NCBI GenBank assembly: GCA_023414355.1
Contig: JAEZOB010000033.1
Coordinates: forward strand, 1 to 64,000
From: Bacillota bacterium
GTDB taxonomy: Bacteria; Bacillota; Clostridia; Lachnospirales; Lachnospiraceae
Reading direction: 5' to 3'
Length of the DNA: 64,000 nt
The first letter of the stretch is position 1; each line of letters starts with the position of its first letter. The notes below the pieces were generated by a model. It was not told the DNA's origin. It was given only the letters and a program-made list of their open reading frames with translations, and did no database searches. Made by a program: the position numbers and the translations under genes. This document shows, one piece after another, positions 37,246 to 47,035 of this stretch.

Positions 37246-37565
37246 ATACAAAAAACCCGCCCTTATTGAAAAGGACGGGTATGATCACCGTGTTACCACC
37301 TTTTTTCGTCTGTATTTCACAATACAGACCTCAGCAAGTACGGATCAATATACCGCTTGCATCCATCAGACAACAAGTACGGATATTCATCGATACTCTT
37401 ACGCTGTAATGGGCGTTCCCATCGTAGTCTCAGCCAAACGGCAGTCGGTACGCGGCTCCAAGTCTTTTATTCAATATCCTCTATCGTATCTCTTCCCACC
37501 AACCGAGACTCTCTGCACCGCTTCCGATATCTACTTTCTCTCTTCATTGCCTTTGATTATTAATA
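37246..37565 (-). promoter_or_regulatory. T-box riboswitch leader of lysS
   Basis: The minus-strand leader contains an AGAGAG-type stem I segment. It also has a stem III hairpin GTCTGTATT-GTG-AATACAGAC (about 37309-37331). The T-box sequence AAGGTGGTAACACGG lies near 37289-37303, and a terminator ACCCGTCCTT/AAGGGCGGGT with TTTTTT at 37250-37280. TGGT in the T-box would pair with an ACCA tRNA end. The specifier codon could not be assigned by eye; AAA or AAG is expected from the lysS context. Confidence 0.9.
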
Positions 37566-37570
37566 GTGTG

Positions 37571-37599
37571 ATTTTAGCAGATAAGTTTTTGTTTGTCAA
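37571..37599 (-). promoter_or_regulatory. Promoter of the lysS T-box leader
   Basis: TTGACA (37594-37599 on the minus strand) and TAAAAT (37571-37576), separated by exactly 17 bp, lie just upstream of the T-box leader. A near-consensus housekeeping sigma-A promoter. Confidence 0.85.
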
Positions 37600-37686
37600 C
37601 TTTTCTGTTCTATTTCTTTACTTCTGTATAGATGCCCCGTATATTGTTTTTTTAATTCCAAAAATACATTTTGAATTCTTCATATT

Positions 37687-40032
37687 TTATTCTTTGATCA
37701 ATTCTATCGCATGCACCCTTTTGATTCTTCCTGACATAAGGATCGCTAAGGCAAAGGTCACGAAAGCAATGACTGCTCCGATCGCTACTACCCATAATAC
37801 GGGTATCTGTAAGTCTGCCTTTCTTATTCCGAGCGAATAGAAGCATAAAAGCCAGGTTTGATTTATCAAAAGCTTCCCTGCGATTCCTCCTGCTGCTGCA
37901 CCCAGAATAGTTGACGGCAGCATGCTGTATGCCTGTTGGAAGATTAACTGCCTGCTGGAATAACCTACGGCTTTTAATATTCCAAGCTCCTGGCGCCGAT
38001 TAATGATCATCGTCTTCAATATCATATATAGTACCACGGTTATGACAAGTACTACGATAATCACGATGACACAGACCACCATAGCTGATAATGCAGCAAA
38101 GCCTCCAAATACCTGCTCCAGTAATTTATCATAATCCAGGAAGGAACTAATCCCATCTCCATGGGTTTTCTGGATATCCTTCAGAAATATGTTTGATTTA
38201 CTATCCTTCTGCAGATAAATAAACAGTGTTGTTGGCTCAAAGCCTTTATCTAATTTGGCAAATCCGGCTTTTGTCATCTCGCAGGCCTTACCATTATAAT
38301 CCAAAGCCTGAAGTAACCCGACAATCAGATAGGAATGGCTTTCCTCCTGATACTTTACCGTGATCTCATCTCCGATTCCGAGTCCCTGCTGCTCCGCGAT
38401 TCCGTTTCCGATCACAATCTCATTGTCATGGAGAGGATTTCTTCCCGCATAGCAGAGATCATTCTCCAGCTTATCATATTCATCAATAATGAATAACGAG
38501 ATATTCTCGTCCTCTATTTTCAGACTGCTTTGATCATAGTAGATGACCTTCTGTACCCTCTCATCCGTAGACAGGCTGTTCCGGATCAGCTCAGAAGCTT
38601 CATGTGTCCTAGCTGTTATGCTGACCGACGGATTTTCTTCACTGAAGGCATTGATAAACTTCTCGCTTTCCATAACCGTATTATACATACCGCTTCCTGC
38701 AAAGACTCCGATAAAAGTCATCACGAATAGGATCAGAGTCAGAAAAACATTCTGCTTATAGTAATGACAGAAATTCTTAAGTGCCATTCCCAGATGAATA
38801 TTGCAGATCAAATTCTGTAGAGGAATTAAATTCTTCCTAAAGCTATGATGCCTGATTCCGCTGCGCAACGCTACTACCGGATGGAGCCTTTTAATTCTTC
38901 TGGCAGAGATCAAAGCTGTGCAAAAGACTAATCCGACAATAAATCCTGCCACTAGGACCGCTGATTTGGAATCGAATCCCTGTGCAAAGATTAATCCGGT
39001 CAATTGCTCAAATATAGCATTGACAACTGGAAATAAAAGATACGATAGTCCTATCCCCGAAACCACAGAGACTACGGTCAGGAGAAGGTAAGGGAGGGCG
39101 ACAGCAGTAACTACCTGCTTGGAAGAATACCCCATTGCCTTCAGTATCCCCATATTCTGCATCTCTTCCTGTATATTATATTTGATTCTGAAATTAATCA
39201 GGATTAAAGTAACAAGCGTCAACAATACAGAAAAAAAGACGATCATTGAGGCTGTAATACTTGCTGTGAGAGTCCTCAGTCTGAGATTTTTATCATAATA
39301 GCCATCACTGATCATCGTTTGTGATGTCAAAGACCCGGATATTTGATCCATGAATTGTGTATGCAGCTTTTTACTATCTGCTCTGTCACCAATGGTCAGG
39401 GACAAGGTAAACGCTTTCTCTGTATCTGTTGCCCCTGAGTAAAGCGTATCAAACTCCTTCTCGGGAAGATAAACAGCCAGATTACCGCAGTTATTATTAC
39501 CATACATCAGATCCTCTACAAATCCGGCTATCGTAAAGGTATAGGTCATCCCATTGCTTTCATATTGATATTGATCCCCTATACTGCAGCCGCTTGTCTT
39601 AATCCAATAGGATACATAGGCCGGATGACTGATTTTATTAAAATCGAGTGTTTCACCAACCGGTTCCAATCGGTTGAGGGAATGCTGCTCATCTAGATCA
39701 AAGAAGATATGACGGAGTGTACTGCCGGTATCGCCGTAAGAGGCCTCTCCCGACATCATGATGCTTCTTCTGGTCTCAACCTGATTGACACCTGCCATCC
39801 CCCTTGCTATTTCAACAGCTTTCTCCGACAGCGTTACATCATTCAACGAAAAGAAGATATCAGCACACTGATACTGATCCAACTTTTCAATGTAGTTTTT
39901 CTTGTTATTCAAAAGCGTTACCAGACCAATATTTAATAGTCCTGCTGCCAGCACTACCACCAATAGAAAAGAGATAAATTGCCCTCTGTATTTACGCATA
40001 TTATGTGAGGTTAGTACGAGGTACTTAAGCAT
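37687..40032 (-). CDS. FtsX-type ABC transporter permease (module A)
   Basis: A 781-residue membrane protein with two FtsX/MacB-like units. An N-terminal helix and an extracellular domain are followed by three helices (residues about 260-380), then a second such unit ends the protein. It contains the typical motifs MGILKAMGYSSKQ and LGILKAVGYSSRQ. The substrate is unknown; related permeases with an adjacent two-component system act in antimicrobial-peptide sensing or export of lipids/peptides. It starts one base after the ATPase stop, so the two are coupled. The paralogous permease of module B is at about 60 kb. Confidence 0.9.
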   Translation of the reverse strand: MLKYLVLTSHNMRKYRGQFISFLLVVVLAAGLLNIGLVTLLNNKKNYIEKLDQYQCADIFFSLNDVTLSEKAVEIARGMAGVNQVETRRSIMMSGEASYGDTGSTLRHIFFDLDEQHSLNRLEPVGETLDFNKISHPAYVSYWIKTSGCSIGDQYQYESNGMTYTFTIAGFVEDLMYGNNNCGNLAVYLPEKEFDTLYSGATDTEKAFTLSLTIGDRADSKKLHTQFMDQISGSLTSQTMISDGYYDKNLRLRTLTASITASMIVFFSVLLTLVTLILINFRIKYNIQEEMQNMGILKAMGYSSKQVVTAVALPYLLLTVVSVVSGIGLSYLLFPVVNAIFEQLTGLIFAQGFDSKSAVLVAGFIVGLVFCTALISARRIKRLHPVVALRSGIRHHSFRKNLIPLQNLICNIHLGMALKNFCHYYKQNVFLTLILFVMTFIGVFAGSGMYNTVMESEKFINAFSEENPSVSITARTHEASELIRNSLSTDERVQKVIYYDQSSLKIEDENISLFIIDEYDKLENDLCYAGRNPLHDNEIVIGNGIAEQQGLGIGDEITVKYQEESHSYLIVGLLQALDYNGKACEMTKAGFAKLDKGFEPTTLFIYLQKDSKSNIFLKDIQKTHGDGISSFLDYDKLLEQVFGGFAALSAMVVCVIVIIVVLVITVVLYMILKTMIINRRQELGILKAVGYSSRQLIFQQAYSMLPSTILGAAAGGIAGKLLINQTWLLCFYSLGIRKADLQIPVLWVVAIGAVIAFVTFALAILMSGRIKRVHAIELIKE

Positions 40033-40033
40033 C

Positions 40034-40795
40034 CTACCACCCCATTTCCCGAAGGAAGGTCTCTAGCTTCTGTCTCCGCTCAGAATTCCCTCCCTGTTCT
40101 TTATAATCGCCCGGTCTGCACTCACCGAAAATAGTTCCATCCTTGATGTAGATAATTCTATTTCCACGTAATGCGGTCTTGATATCATGTGTAACGAGGA
40201 TAATACTCTGACCTTCCCTGTGAAACTCCGATAAGACATTTAATACCGCATCTGCATTACTGGAATTCAGAGCACCCGTAGGTTCATCTGCAAATAACAG
40301 GTCAGGCTGGTTGATCAGTCCTCTGACAATTGCGACTCTCTGCTGTTCTCCACCCGACAGCTGGGAAGGGAATTTGCGATATAACTCCTCCGAAATGTTT
40401 ACTTTTTCGAACAGCTCCTTTGCTCTCTGAACTACTTTCTTTCGATTATTGTCTTTTAAATATCCACAAGCAAGCACGTTATCCATAACACTCATCTTAT
40501 CGATCAGATAAATCTGCTGGAATACAAACCCGCAGCTCTGTTTGCGGAATGCAGAAAGCTTATCATCTGTCAGCTCAGATATGTTCGTGTTCTTATAGAT
40601 AATTTCACCGAGCGACGGTTTATCCATTCCTGACAAAGAATAAAGCAAGGTAGATTTTCCTGCTCCCGACGGTCCCATGATGATGGTAAAATCCTTCTCG
40701 TATACCTCTAAGTCCAGGTTTTTTAGAATATGCTGCTGGATTCCCCCATTGGAGTAGGTCTTGCAGAGCTTTCTGGTTGTTAATATACTATTCAT
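40034..40795 (-). CDS. ABC transporter ATP-binding protein (module A)
   Basis: A 253-residue ATPase of the MacB/LolD type: Walker A GPSGAGKST, signature LSGGEQQRVAIVR, Walker B LLFADEPTGALNS, H-loop VTHD. It would pair with the FtsX-type permease encoded immediately downstream. The ATG has GGAGG upstream. A 40-bp repeat array lies 250-420 bp upstream, between this gene and the sensor kinase gene. Confidence 0.92.
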   Translation of the reverse strand: MNSILTTRKLCKTYSNGGIQQHILKNLDLEVYEKDFTIIMGPSGAGKSTLLYSLSGMDKPSLGEIIYKNTNISELTDDKLSAFRKQSCGFVFQQIYLIDKMSVMDNVLACGYLKDNNRKKVVQRAKELFEKVNISEELYRKFPSQLSGGEQQRVAIVRGLINQPDLLFADEPTGALNSSNADAVLNVLSEFHREGQSIILVTHDIKTALRGNRIIYIKDGTIFGECRPGDYKEQGGNSERRQKLETFLREMGW

Positions 40796-41040
40796 AATAT
40801 CCTCCGTTTCCTATCGCAGCGTTCCTCTGTCCTTTTTTCACTCTGATAGCTGCATCTGTTTTTGTAGTTTAAGCATACAGGATATCAGATTAATTATCTT
40901 TGTCTGTTTCTTGCATAATTCTTATTTATTTCTTAATTCCTTTCCTCCTGCCCGTGAATACGCATCCTGCCCAAAATTATATATAATGAAGTGTAAATTT
41001 AGCCTGCTTATATAGGAAAAAGTTTGCTTCACATAATTTC

Positions 41041-41215
41041 TGTATCATGTATTTAACAAAGTTAGCTTCAAAAACTTCTCTGTATCATGTATTCAAAAAA
41101 GTTAGCTTCGTAACCTTTTCTGTATCATGTATTTAAAAAAGTTAACCTCACAAACTTCTCTGTATCATATATTCAATAAAATTTAACTTAACAAACTTTT
41201 TAGTATCATGTATAA
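41041..41215. repeat. Five 40-bp direct repeats upstream of the module A transporter
   Basis: The segment TGTATCATGTATT recurs at 41041, 41081, 41121, 41161 and, as GTATCATGTAT, at about 41203: a strict 40-bp period. Within each unit a TTAGCTTC/AACTTCTC-like stretch also repeats. The array lies after the kinase gene and before the transporter genes, all on the minus strand. Regular direct repeats fit repeated binding sites for an OmpR-type regulator such as the one encoded here; this is inference. The rest of 40796-41299 holds nothing else recognisable. Confidence 0.8.
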
Positions 41216-41299
41216 AGAGCTGTAATCAACAATGTCCTTCGATACGGGGAAGGACCTCGCTGACAACAGCCTTTATCAAAACCTCTTTAGAGATAATTA

Positions 41300-42454
41300 T
41301 CATACTATTTCAAAGGACAGAACAACCGCAAACCCGTCTACACAATCCGCCAATTCAAGGCTTCCGCCCATCTTCTCCATAAAGTAATCTGATACAAACA
41401 ATCCAATCCCGGTACCGCTTTTCCCTTCACTGTTCCTGCCTCTGTAATACTTACGTTTCAAAAGAGGCAACTCCTCTTGATCCAGACTCGTTCCCCAATC
41501 CCTCAGCCGAATGCATAGCCGGTCATTATCGATCCAGGAGTCAACGTCAATCTGAGTACCTGCATATTTATAGGAGTTACTGATGATATTATCAAAAACC
41601 TGCTGAATTCTTAAGGGATCGCAGTAAATCAGGCAGGAGTTCAGTGTAAAATCCTTGATTTTATGTTCATAGTCTGCTATTAGAAGCAAATGGTGCAACT
41701 CCGTACTGGCATATTCTTCTCTGTTTACCTTTAGCTCCTGAAGCTCCTCTAAAGCAGAATGGAACAGATTATTGACAAGCACTTCGATCTGCTCGGCCTT
41801 TCCATGAATGGTATCCAGCTTCTGCTTTACTGACTCCTCGGTAACCGTCACCGTAAGCAGTTCAGAGATCGTCATGATAGAGGCCAAGGGGGTTTTGATA
41901 TCATGACTTAGGGAGGCAACCAATTCCTTTTTACTCTGGCTTGCTTTCCTCTCACTTTCTCTGGCAGCCTTCAGCTCATCCCGCATGAGATCAAAGCTTT
42001 CTGTAAATGCACCGAAGATGTTATCCTCATCCATTCTAAGCGAAAGCTCCAGATTACCGGCCGCAATATTACCGGCAAACTCCTTCATTCTGCGAAATGG
42101 CCTGAGTACTCTGCGCTCCAGATATAGATAAATACACATCATTGTAAGAACGCAGGCCAGCATTACGGTTATCATGAGTATAGTAAGTGTCTTTTTTACC
42201 TTAGAAAGACCGGAAGCATTATCATAATATACTACAGGTATACCATTGACAAAATCAAGCACCAGTCGATATTCCTTCAGCTTCTGCCGTACCTCCGGGG
42301 AGTCTGCCCCTCTCTCTTCCACTGTTTTTAGCAGATCATTGGTATTGATCCTATCTACCTTACCGGGCTCCAGACTCCACAATACCGAAAGGAAGGGGAT
42401 TAGCAGGAGCAGAAAAACCATCAGCATAATTATAATGATCTTCTTAGTCTTCAT
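41300..42454 (-). CDS. Sensor histidine kinase (module A)
   Basis: A 384-residue membrane kinase. Two membrane helices (about 5-27 and 88-112) flank a short outside loop. A HAMP domain (FRRMKEFAGNIAAGNLELSL) leads to the phospho-acceptor box SLSHDIKTPLASI and an HATPase domain with N-box DNIISNSYKYA and G-box GTGIGLF. It would phosphorylate the OmpR-type regulator whose gene overlaps its start by 11 bp. Confidence 0.9.
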   Translation of the reverse strand: MKTKKIIIIMLMVFLLLLIPFLSVLWSLEPGKVDRINTNDLLKTVEERGADSPEVRQKLKEYRLVLDFVNGIPVVYYDNASGLSKVKKTLTILMITVMLACVLTMMCIYLYLERRVLRPFRRMKEFAGNIAAGNLELSLRMDEDNIFGAFTESFDLMRDELKAARESERKASQSKKELVASLSHDIKTPLASIMTISELLTVTVTEESVKQKLDTIHGKAEQIEVLVNNLFHSALEELQELKVNREEYASTELHHLLLIADYEHKIKDFTLNSCLIYCDPLRIQQVFDNIISNSYKYAGTQIDVDSWIDNDRLCIRLRDWGTSLDQEELPLLKRKYYRGRNSEGKSGTGIGLFVSDYFMEKMGGSLELADCVDGFAVVLSFEIV

Positions 42455-43124
42455 AGCAGTAACCTCGGCCCCATATTGTCTTGATATGGACAGGCTCGTT
42501 CGGATCCTCCTCTATCTTCTCACGAAGATGTCTGATATGTACATTTAAGGTACTATCCCCGGTAAAGGAATCCTCCCAGACATGAGTAAAAAGCTCTTCT
42601 TTTGGAATGATGCGGCCCTTATTCTGAAGTAAATAAGCGAAAAGCTTGAATTCCATCGCCTTCATATTGACTTCCTTATCCCGGACATAGACCTTTCCAG
42701 TAATCTCATCGAGACAGATCTGATCCGAAGAATGAATGATATTCTCCTGTGAATCTTTGGTCCCAATCCGTTTTAGGGCTATTTTCACCTTTGCCAAAAG
42801 CACGCTCAAGGAATATGGTTTCTTGATATAATCATCTCCGCCGATATTTAAGGCAATCAAGATATCCTCGTCACTGGTTCTGGCACTGATAAATAAGATT
42901 GGGATATTCATGGTCTGTCTCAGCTGCTTACATAATTCGAAGCCTGACCTGTTATCTAAATTAATATCTAGCAAAAGCAATTCTACGGAATTCTCCGTCA
43001 AAAATTGAAGGCATTCCTCATAGGACTGGACATAATCCGTCTTCACATCAAAAAGATTAAAATACTCACTTGTGCTCTCTGCCAGTTCCTTCTCATCATC
43101 CACGATCAGACACTGATAGTTCAT
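42444..43124 (-). CDS. OmpR-family response regulator (module A)
   Basis: A 226-residue two-domain regulator. The receiver has the acidic pair DDEKE, phospho-acceptor Asp in LLLLDINLDN and the conserved Lys in DDYIKKPY. The C-terminal winged helix contains MKAMEFKLFAYLLQNKGR and TLNVHIRHLREKIEEDPNEP. The open frame reaches 43307, but the start is set at the ATG at 43124, which has GGGAGAAGAG upstream and gives the normal N-terminus. Likely target: the module A transporter and its repeat array. Confidence 0.92.
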   Translation of the reverse strand: MNYQCLIVDDEKELAESTSEYFNLFDVKTDYVQSYEECLQFLTENSVELLLLDINLDNRSGFELCKQLRQTMNIPILFISARTSDEDILIALNIGGDDYIKKPYSLSVLLAKVKIALKRIGTKDSQENIIHSSDQICLDEITGKVYVRDKEVNMKAMEFKLFAYLLQNKGRIIPKEELFTHVWEDSFTGDSTLNVHIRHLREKIEEDPNEPVHIKTIWGRGYCYED

Positions 43125-43394
43125 CTTCTCTTCTCCCTCTCCCGCTCCGTCTTTCCCTGTTAAGCTGGTCCTGCTCATCTCAATTTGTAATCTCCTGGCT
43201 CTGAGTGACAGCTTAAATATTACCTTCAGCATAGCATAATATAACCTGTTTTTCCATAGCTGGATGAATTTTTGAGACCTTTCACTCTTCATAACATGAT
43301 GTTGCAAAGCAGCATTTGGTAAACTGAAGATTTTTTAACCCTACCTCGTTTCTAATAATATTAAATCATTTTGTATTATGGAGGAGCTTAGGAT

Positions 43395-44105
43395 ATGGGA
43401 ACAAACATTAAAAAAATCTTATTCATAGCATTGCTGGAGGTAATCATGCTCATAGTAATGTTTGCAGTCATGTTATTTCTAAAAACATTAGGAATAGGAG
43501 GCGGGATCATTTCAAAAACAATACCCTTCCTTGCTATCCTAATATGCCTTTGTTTTTCTTTCTTTGCTATCGATAAAAATCGTTTGAGTTGGAGAATAAA
43601 CAGGCATGCTATTCTAGCATCAATACTATTTTTCGTTATCGCCATGTTTCCGGCCTTATTTGATATGAGTTTTCTTCAGAAATTAATGAAAGGTGAAGTT
43701 AATTACAGCTGGCTGGGATATTATCTTCTGGTTGCTGTTGCAGAGGAACTTTTCTTTCGTGCTTATGTCAGAATTAAGCTTTATAGTCTTGGTAAAAAAT
43801 ATTGGATTGTTACTTCTGCAACTGCTTTTTCAGCAATTCATTTTATAAGTAGTGAACAGCTTTCCCTATTCTTTTTCCTTCTAATATTTTTGTTTGGTGT
43901 CTTCCTGGCTGTAACTTATGAGATTATTAATAGCATCCTACCCTTAATCGTATTTCATACGTTTTGGAACTTCATGGCAGACTACTCAGAAAATTATAAT
44001 AACGTATTAATCGTATTAGGAATCTGGGCTATTATGATCCTTGTATCATTGGCGCTTCGTGCTGCAAAAACAAACAATCGATTGATAGCCTTCCATAGAA
44101 AATAA
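43395..44105 (+). CDS. CPBP-family intramembrane metalloprotease
   Basis: A 236-residue protein with about seven membrane segments. The CPBP/Abi motifs are present: AEELFFRAYVR (motif 1, EExxxR), FSAIHFI (motif 2) and FHTFWNF (motif 3). The family are glutamate-type membrane proteases related to Rce1; substrates are mostly unknown, and some act in bacteriocin self-protection. The ATG has GGAGGAG upstream. It is convergent with nrdG across a very long hairpin. Confidence 0.85.
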   Translation: MGTNIKKILFIALLEVIMLIVMFAVMLFLKTLGIGGGIISKTIPFLAILICLCFSFFAIDKNRLSWRINRHAILASILFFVIAMFPALFDMSFLQKLMKGEVNYSWLGYYLLVAVAEELFFRAYVRIKLYSLGKKYWIVTSATAFSAIHFISSEQLSLFFFLLIFLFGVFLAVTYEIINSILPLIVFHTFWNFMADYSENYNNVLIVLGIWAIMILVSLALRAAKTNNRLIAFHRK

Positions 44106-44234
44106 AGAAAAAGCCTGCCCCATATGAACTGGCTCCTATAAGTTAGATTTTTGATATGTACCCAGATATCTGAACACATAATTTTAGGTCTAACTCATAA
44201 AAGTCAGCTCATACAGGGCAGGCTTTTTCTTTAT
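44102..44234. terminator. Very long bidirectional hairpin between the CPBP gene and nrdG
   Basis: The outer arms 44102-44120 and 44216-44234 are a perfect 19-bp inverted repeat (ATAAAGAAAAAGCCTGCCC), A/T-rich at the ends like a two-way terminator. Inside, 44124-44147 and 44189-44212 form a second 24-nt pairing whose five differences are all transitions. As minus-strand RNA four become G-U wobbles and only one is a mismatch. The whole 133 bp can thus fold into one long rod. The CPBP stop codon lies in the left arm. Confidence 0.8.
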
Positions 44235-44235
44235 A

Positions 44236-44772
44236 TTATATTCTTTCGCTTTTCAGCTTATATATCTGTACCATTCCACTTTCCAGCGAAGCTTTCACAT
44301 CGATGATACGCTGATTACCTGAGCCGCGAAAAGGTAGACTAATATCTTTTAATTCCTGCACGAACTCTCCATCCACCAGTACATCGATCAGACTTAACAG
44401 TTCGTCTGTATCTTCACACCGGGCGCGACTGTCCTTTAACAATTCTTTATCGAACAGATACCCGGTGTAGCACCAGATATCCTTCCCGGGGTAGTAGCTT
44501 CTTACCTTCTTCAGAAAAGGTAGCAGTACGCGCTGATTCTGTCGCTCGAAGGGCTCTCCTCCGAGTAAGGATAATCCGTCGATGAAGTCCAGCGACAGCG
44601 CCGCCAGAAGCTCCTGTTCGGCCTCCTCCGTAAAGGGCTTGCCATAGCTAAAATCCCAGGTCTCCTCATTGAAGCAGCCCTTACAATGATGGGTACAGCC
44701 TGATACAAACAGGGAAACCCTTACTCCTTCTCCGTTCGCGATATCATATTTTTTAATCTCTCCATAATTCAT
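44236..44772 (-). CDS. nrdG: Anaerobic ribonucleotide reductase activating protein
   Basis: A 178-residue radical SAM enzyme. Its 4Fe-4S motif is CTHHCKGC, and the GGEPF motif follows near residue 92. It generates the glycyl radical on NrdD with S-adenosylmethionine. The gene follows nrdD by 41 bp on the same strand, as an operon. Length matches the family. The ribosome binding site (AAAGGAAG) is distant from the ATG, suggesting coupling to nrdD translation. Confidence 0.95.
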   Translation of the reverse strand: MNYGEIKKYDIANGEGVRVSLFVSGCTHHCKGCFNEETWDFSYGKPFTEEAEQELLAALSLDFIDGLSLLGGEPFERQNQRVLLPFLKKVRSYYPGKDIWCYTGYLFDKELLKDSRARCEDTDELLSLIDVLVDGEFVQELKDISLPFRGSGNQRIIDVKASLESGMVQIYKLKSERI

Positions 44773-44813
44773 ATCAATAAAGTAAATATACTTCCTTTCC
44801 TCATTCTCATCCT

Positions 44814-46973
44814 TTACAGATGTAGCACTCTTTCGCCGATTTCCTGAGTTCTGCCCTGATTCCAGAACTGTGTTCCGATATAACCGCAGGTCCTTCTGGC
44901 AACATTCATTTTATCCTGGTTCCGGTTACCACACTTCGGACATTCCCAGACCAGCTTGTTATCCTCGTCCTTGACGATTAATATCTCACCGTCAAAGCCG
45001 CACTCCTGGCAATAATCACTTTTGGTATTCAGCTCCGCATACATGATATTGTCATAGATAAACCGTATCACCTGCATCACTGCGGGTATATTGTTCTGCA
45101 TATTCGGCACTTCCACGTAGCTGATAGCCCCACCTTTGGACAGAGCCTGGAATTTCGATTCGAAAGCCAGCTTTGAAAATGCATCAATTTTTTCTGTTAC
45201 ATGAACATGATAGCTGTTCGTGATATAGCTTTTATCCGTGATACCTTTGATTATGCCAAAGCGCTTCTGTAAACACTTTGCAAATTTATAAGTTGTGCTC
45301 TCAATCGGAGATCCGTAGGTGCTAAAGCCGATATCCGTCTGCTCCTTCCAAACGTCGCAGGCGTCATTCATATATCTCATAATGTCCAGAGCAAAATCCT
45401 CTGTCTCAGGGTTGGTATGCGATTTTCCTGTCATATACTTTACGCACTCATATAATCCTGCATAACCCAGAGAAATTGTAGAATAGCCTCCGAAAAGCAG
45501 CTTATCTATCGTCTCTCCCTTTTTCAGACGTGCCAATGCACCATTCTGCCAGAGGATCGGAGCAGCATCAGACAAGGTTCCCTTCAAGCGGTTATGACGT
45601 TGCATCAAGGCACGGTAGCAAAGGTCCAGTCGTTCATCAAATATCTTCCAGAATTTATCCACATCTCCGCCTGAGGATAGAGCGATATCCACCAGATTCA
45701 GAGTGACCACTCCCTGATTAAAGCGTCCATAAAATTTATAATTCCCTTGTTCATCCTTCCAAGGACTCAAGGCACTGCGGCAGCCCATCACAGGGAAACA
45801 GTTTCCCTCCTTCAGCTCCATCATCTTCTTTTCGGAGATATAATCGGGGACCAATCTTTTCGCGGTGCACTTTGCTGCCAGCTCCGTCAGAGAGTAATAT
45901 TCTGTGCCTTCCTTGACATTATCCTCTTCCAGTACATAGATCAGTTTCGGAAATGCCGGAGTTACCCATACACCGGCTTCATTTTTTACTCCGTGAAGGC
46001 GCTGTTTTAAGGTCTCCTCAATGATGATAGCAAGGTCCTTCTTCTCCTGTTCGTTCTTTGCTTCGTTTAAGTACATGAATACAGTCAGAAAAGGAGCCTG
46101 TCCGTTCGTAGTCATTAAGGTGATTACCTGATATTGAATTGTCTGAACCCCCTTGATGATCTCCTTACGAAGTCTTTTCTCAACAATTTCTTTGACCTGT
46201 TCCTCGGTTACGGTGCAGCCAAGGATCTTTACTTCCTCCAATATCTCGGTACGGATTTTCTCTCTTGAAATATGTACGAAGGGAGCCAGATGAGCCAGAC
46301 TGATACTCTGACCTCCATATTGATTGCTGGCAACCTGAGCAATAATCTGGGTAGCGATATTGCAGGCAGTAGAAAAGCTATGGGGCTTTTCAATGAGTGT
46401 TTCGCTGATGACTGTACCGTTCTGAAGCATATCCTCTAAATTAACCAGATCACAATTATGCATATGCTGAGCAAAATAGTCTGAATCATGGAAGTGGATG
46501 ATGCCCTGTTTGTCAGCTTCTACGATATCGGGTGACAGTAGCAGCCTGGTCGTGATATCCTTGCTCACCTCACCGGCCATATAATCACGCTGAACACTGT
46601 TCACTGTCGGATTCTTATTGGAATTTTCCTGCTTTACATCTTCATTGTTGCACTCAATGAGAGACAGGATGCGATTATCTGTAGTATTTGCTTTTCTGAC
46701 CAGAGAACGCTGATACCGGTATCTGACATAGCTCTTCGCCAGATCAAAGGCACCTGTTGCCATAATCTGATCCTCCACCATATCCTGTATCTCCTCAACT
46801 GAGATAGCTCTATTCAGTTTGTTACATCTATATTCCACATACTCTGCAATTCCCTGGATTTGCTCCTGGTTTAGAATTCTTTTCTCAGAAGCGTCATTTG
46901 CTTTCGTTACAGCCGCAGCAATCTTTTTGAGATCAAATATTTCTTCCGATCCATCCCTTTTAATAATTTTCAT
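44814..46973 (-). CDS. nrdD: Anaerobic ribonucleoside-triphosphate reductase
   Basis: A 719-residue class III reductase that makes deoxyribonucleotides without oxygen. The N-terminal ATP-cone begins at MKIIKRDGSEEIFDLKK. A large catalytic barrel follows with active-site Cys residues (for example GNCFPVMGCRSALS). The zinc site is CQECGFDG...CPKCGN near the C-terminus, and the glycyl-radical loop reads RRTCGYIGTQFW. The start is 46973, with AGGAG nine bases upstream; the longer frame to 47084 overlaps the leader hairpin. Its promoter is about 180 bp upstream. Confidence 0.95.
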   Translation of the reverse strand: MKIIKRDGSEEIFDLKKIAAAVTKANDASEKRILNQEQIQGIAEYVEYRCNKLNRAISVEEIQDMVEDQIMATGAFDLAKSYVRYRYQRSLVRKANTTDNRILSLIECNNEDVKQENSNKNPTVNSVQRDYMAGEVSKDITTRLLLSPDIVEADKQGIIHFHDSDYFAQHMHNCDLVNLEDMLQNGTVISETLIEKPHSFSTACNIATQIIAQVASNQYGGQSISLAHLAPFVHISREKIRTEILEEVKILGCTVTEEQVKEIVEKRLRKEIIKGVQTIQYQVITLMTTNGQAPFLTVFMYLNEAKNEQEKKDLAIIIEETLKQRLHGVKNEAGVWVTPAFPKLIYVLEEDNVKEGTEYYSLTELAAKCTAKRLVPDYISEKKMMELKEGNCFPVMGCRSALSPWKDEQGNYKFYGRFNQGVVTLNLVDIALSSGGDVDKFWKIFDERLDLCYRALMQRHNRLKGTLSDAAPILWQNGALARLKKGETIDKLLFGGYSTISLGYAGLYECVKYMTGKSHTNPETEDFALDIMRYMNDACDVWKEQTDIGFSTYGSPIESTTYKFAKCLQKRFGIIKGITDKSYITNSYHVHVTEKIDAFSKLAFESKFQALSKGGAISYVEVPNMQNNIPAVMQVIRFIYDNIMYAELNTKSDYCQECGFDGEILIVKDEDNKLVWECPKCGNRNQDKMNVARRTCGYIGTQFWNQGRTQEIGERVLHL

Positions 46974-47035
46974 ACCCCATATCTCCTTCTGTACAATTTC
47001 TTTCCCAAAATAAAGCATCAAAAGTACTGCGCACT

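Noticed and set aside
41041..41215. CRISPR array
   Set aside because: The whole 40-bp unit is repeated with gradual divergence; there are no unrelated spacers and no cas genes.
43125..43307. 61-residue N-terminal extension of the module A response regulator
   Set aside because: The receiver domain starts normally at the ATG at 43124, which has its own ribosome binding site; the upstream part is AT-rich promoter sequence.
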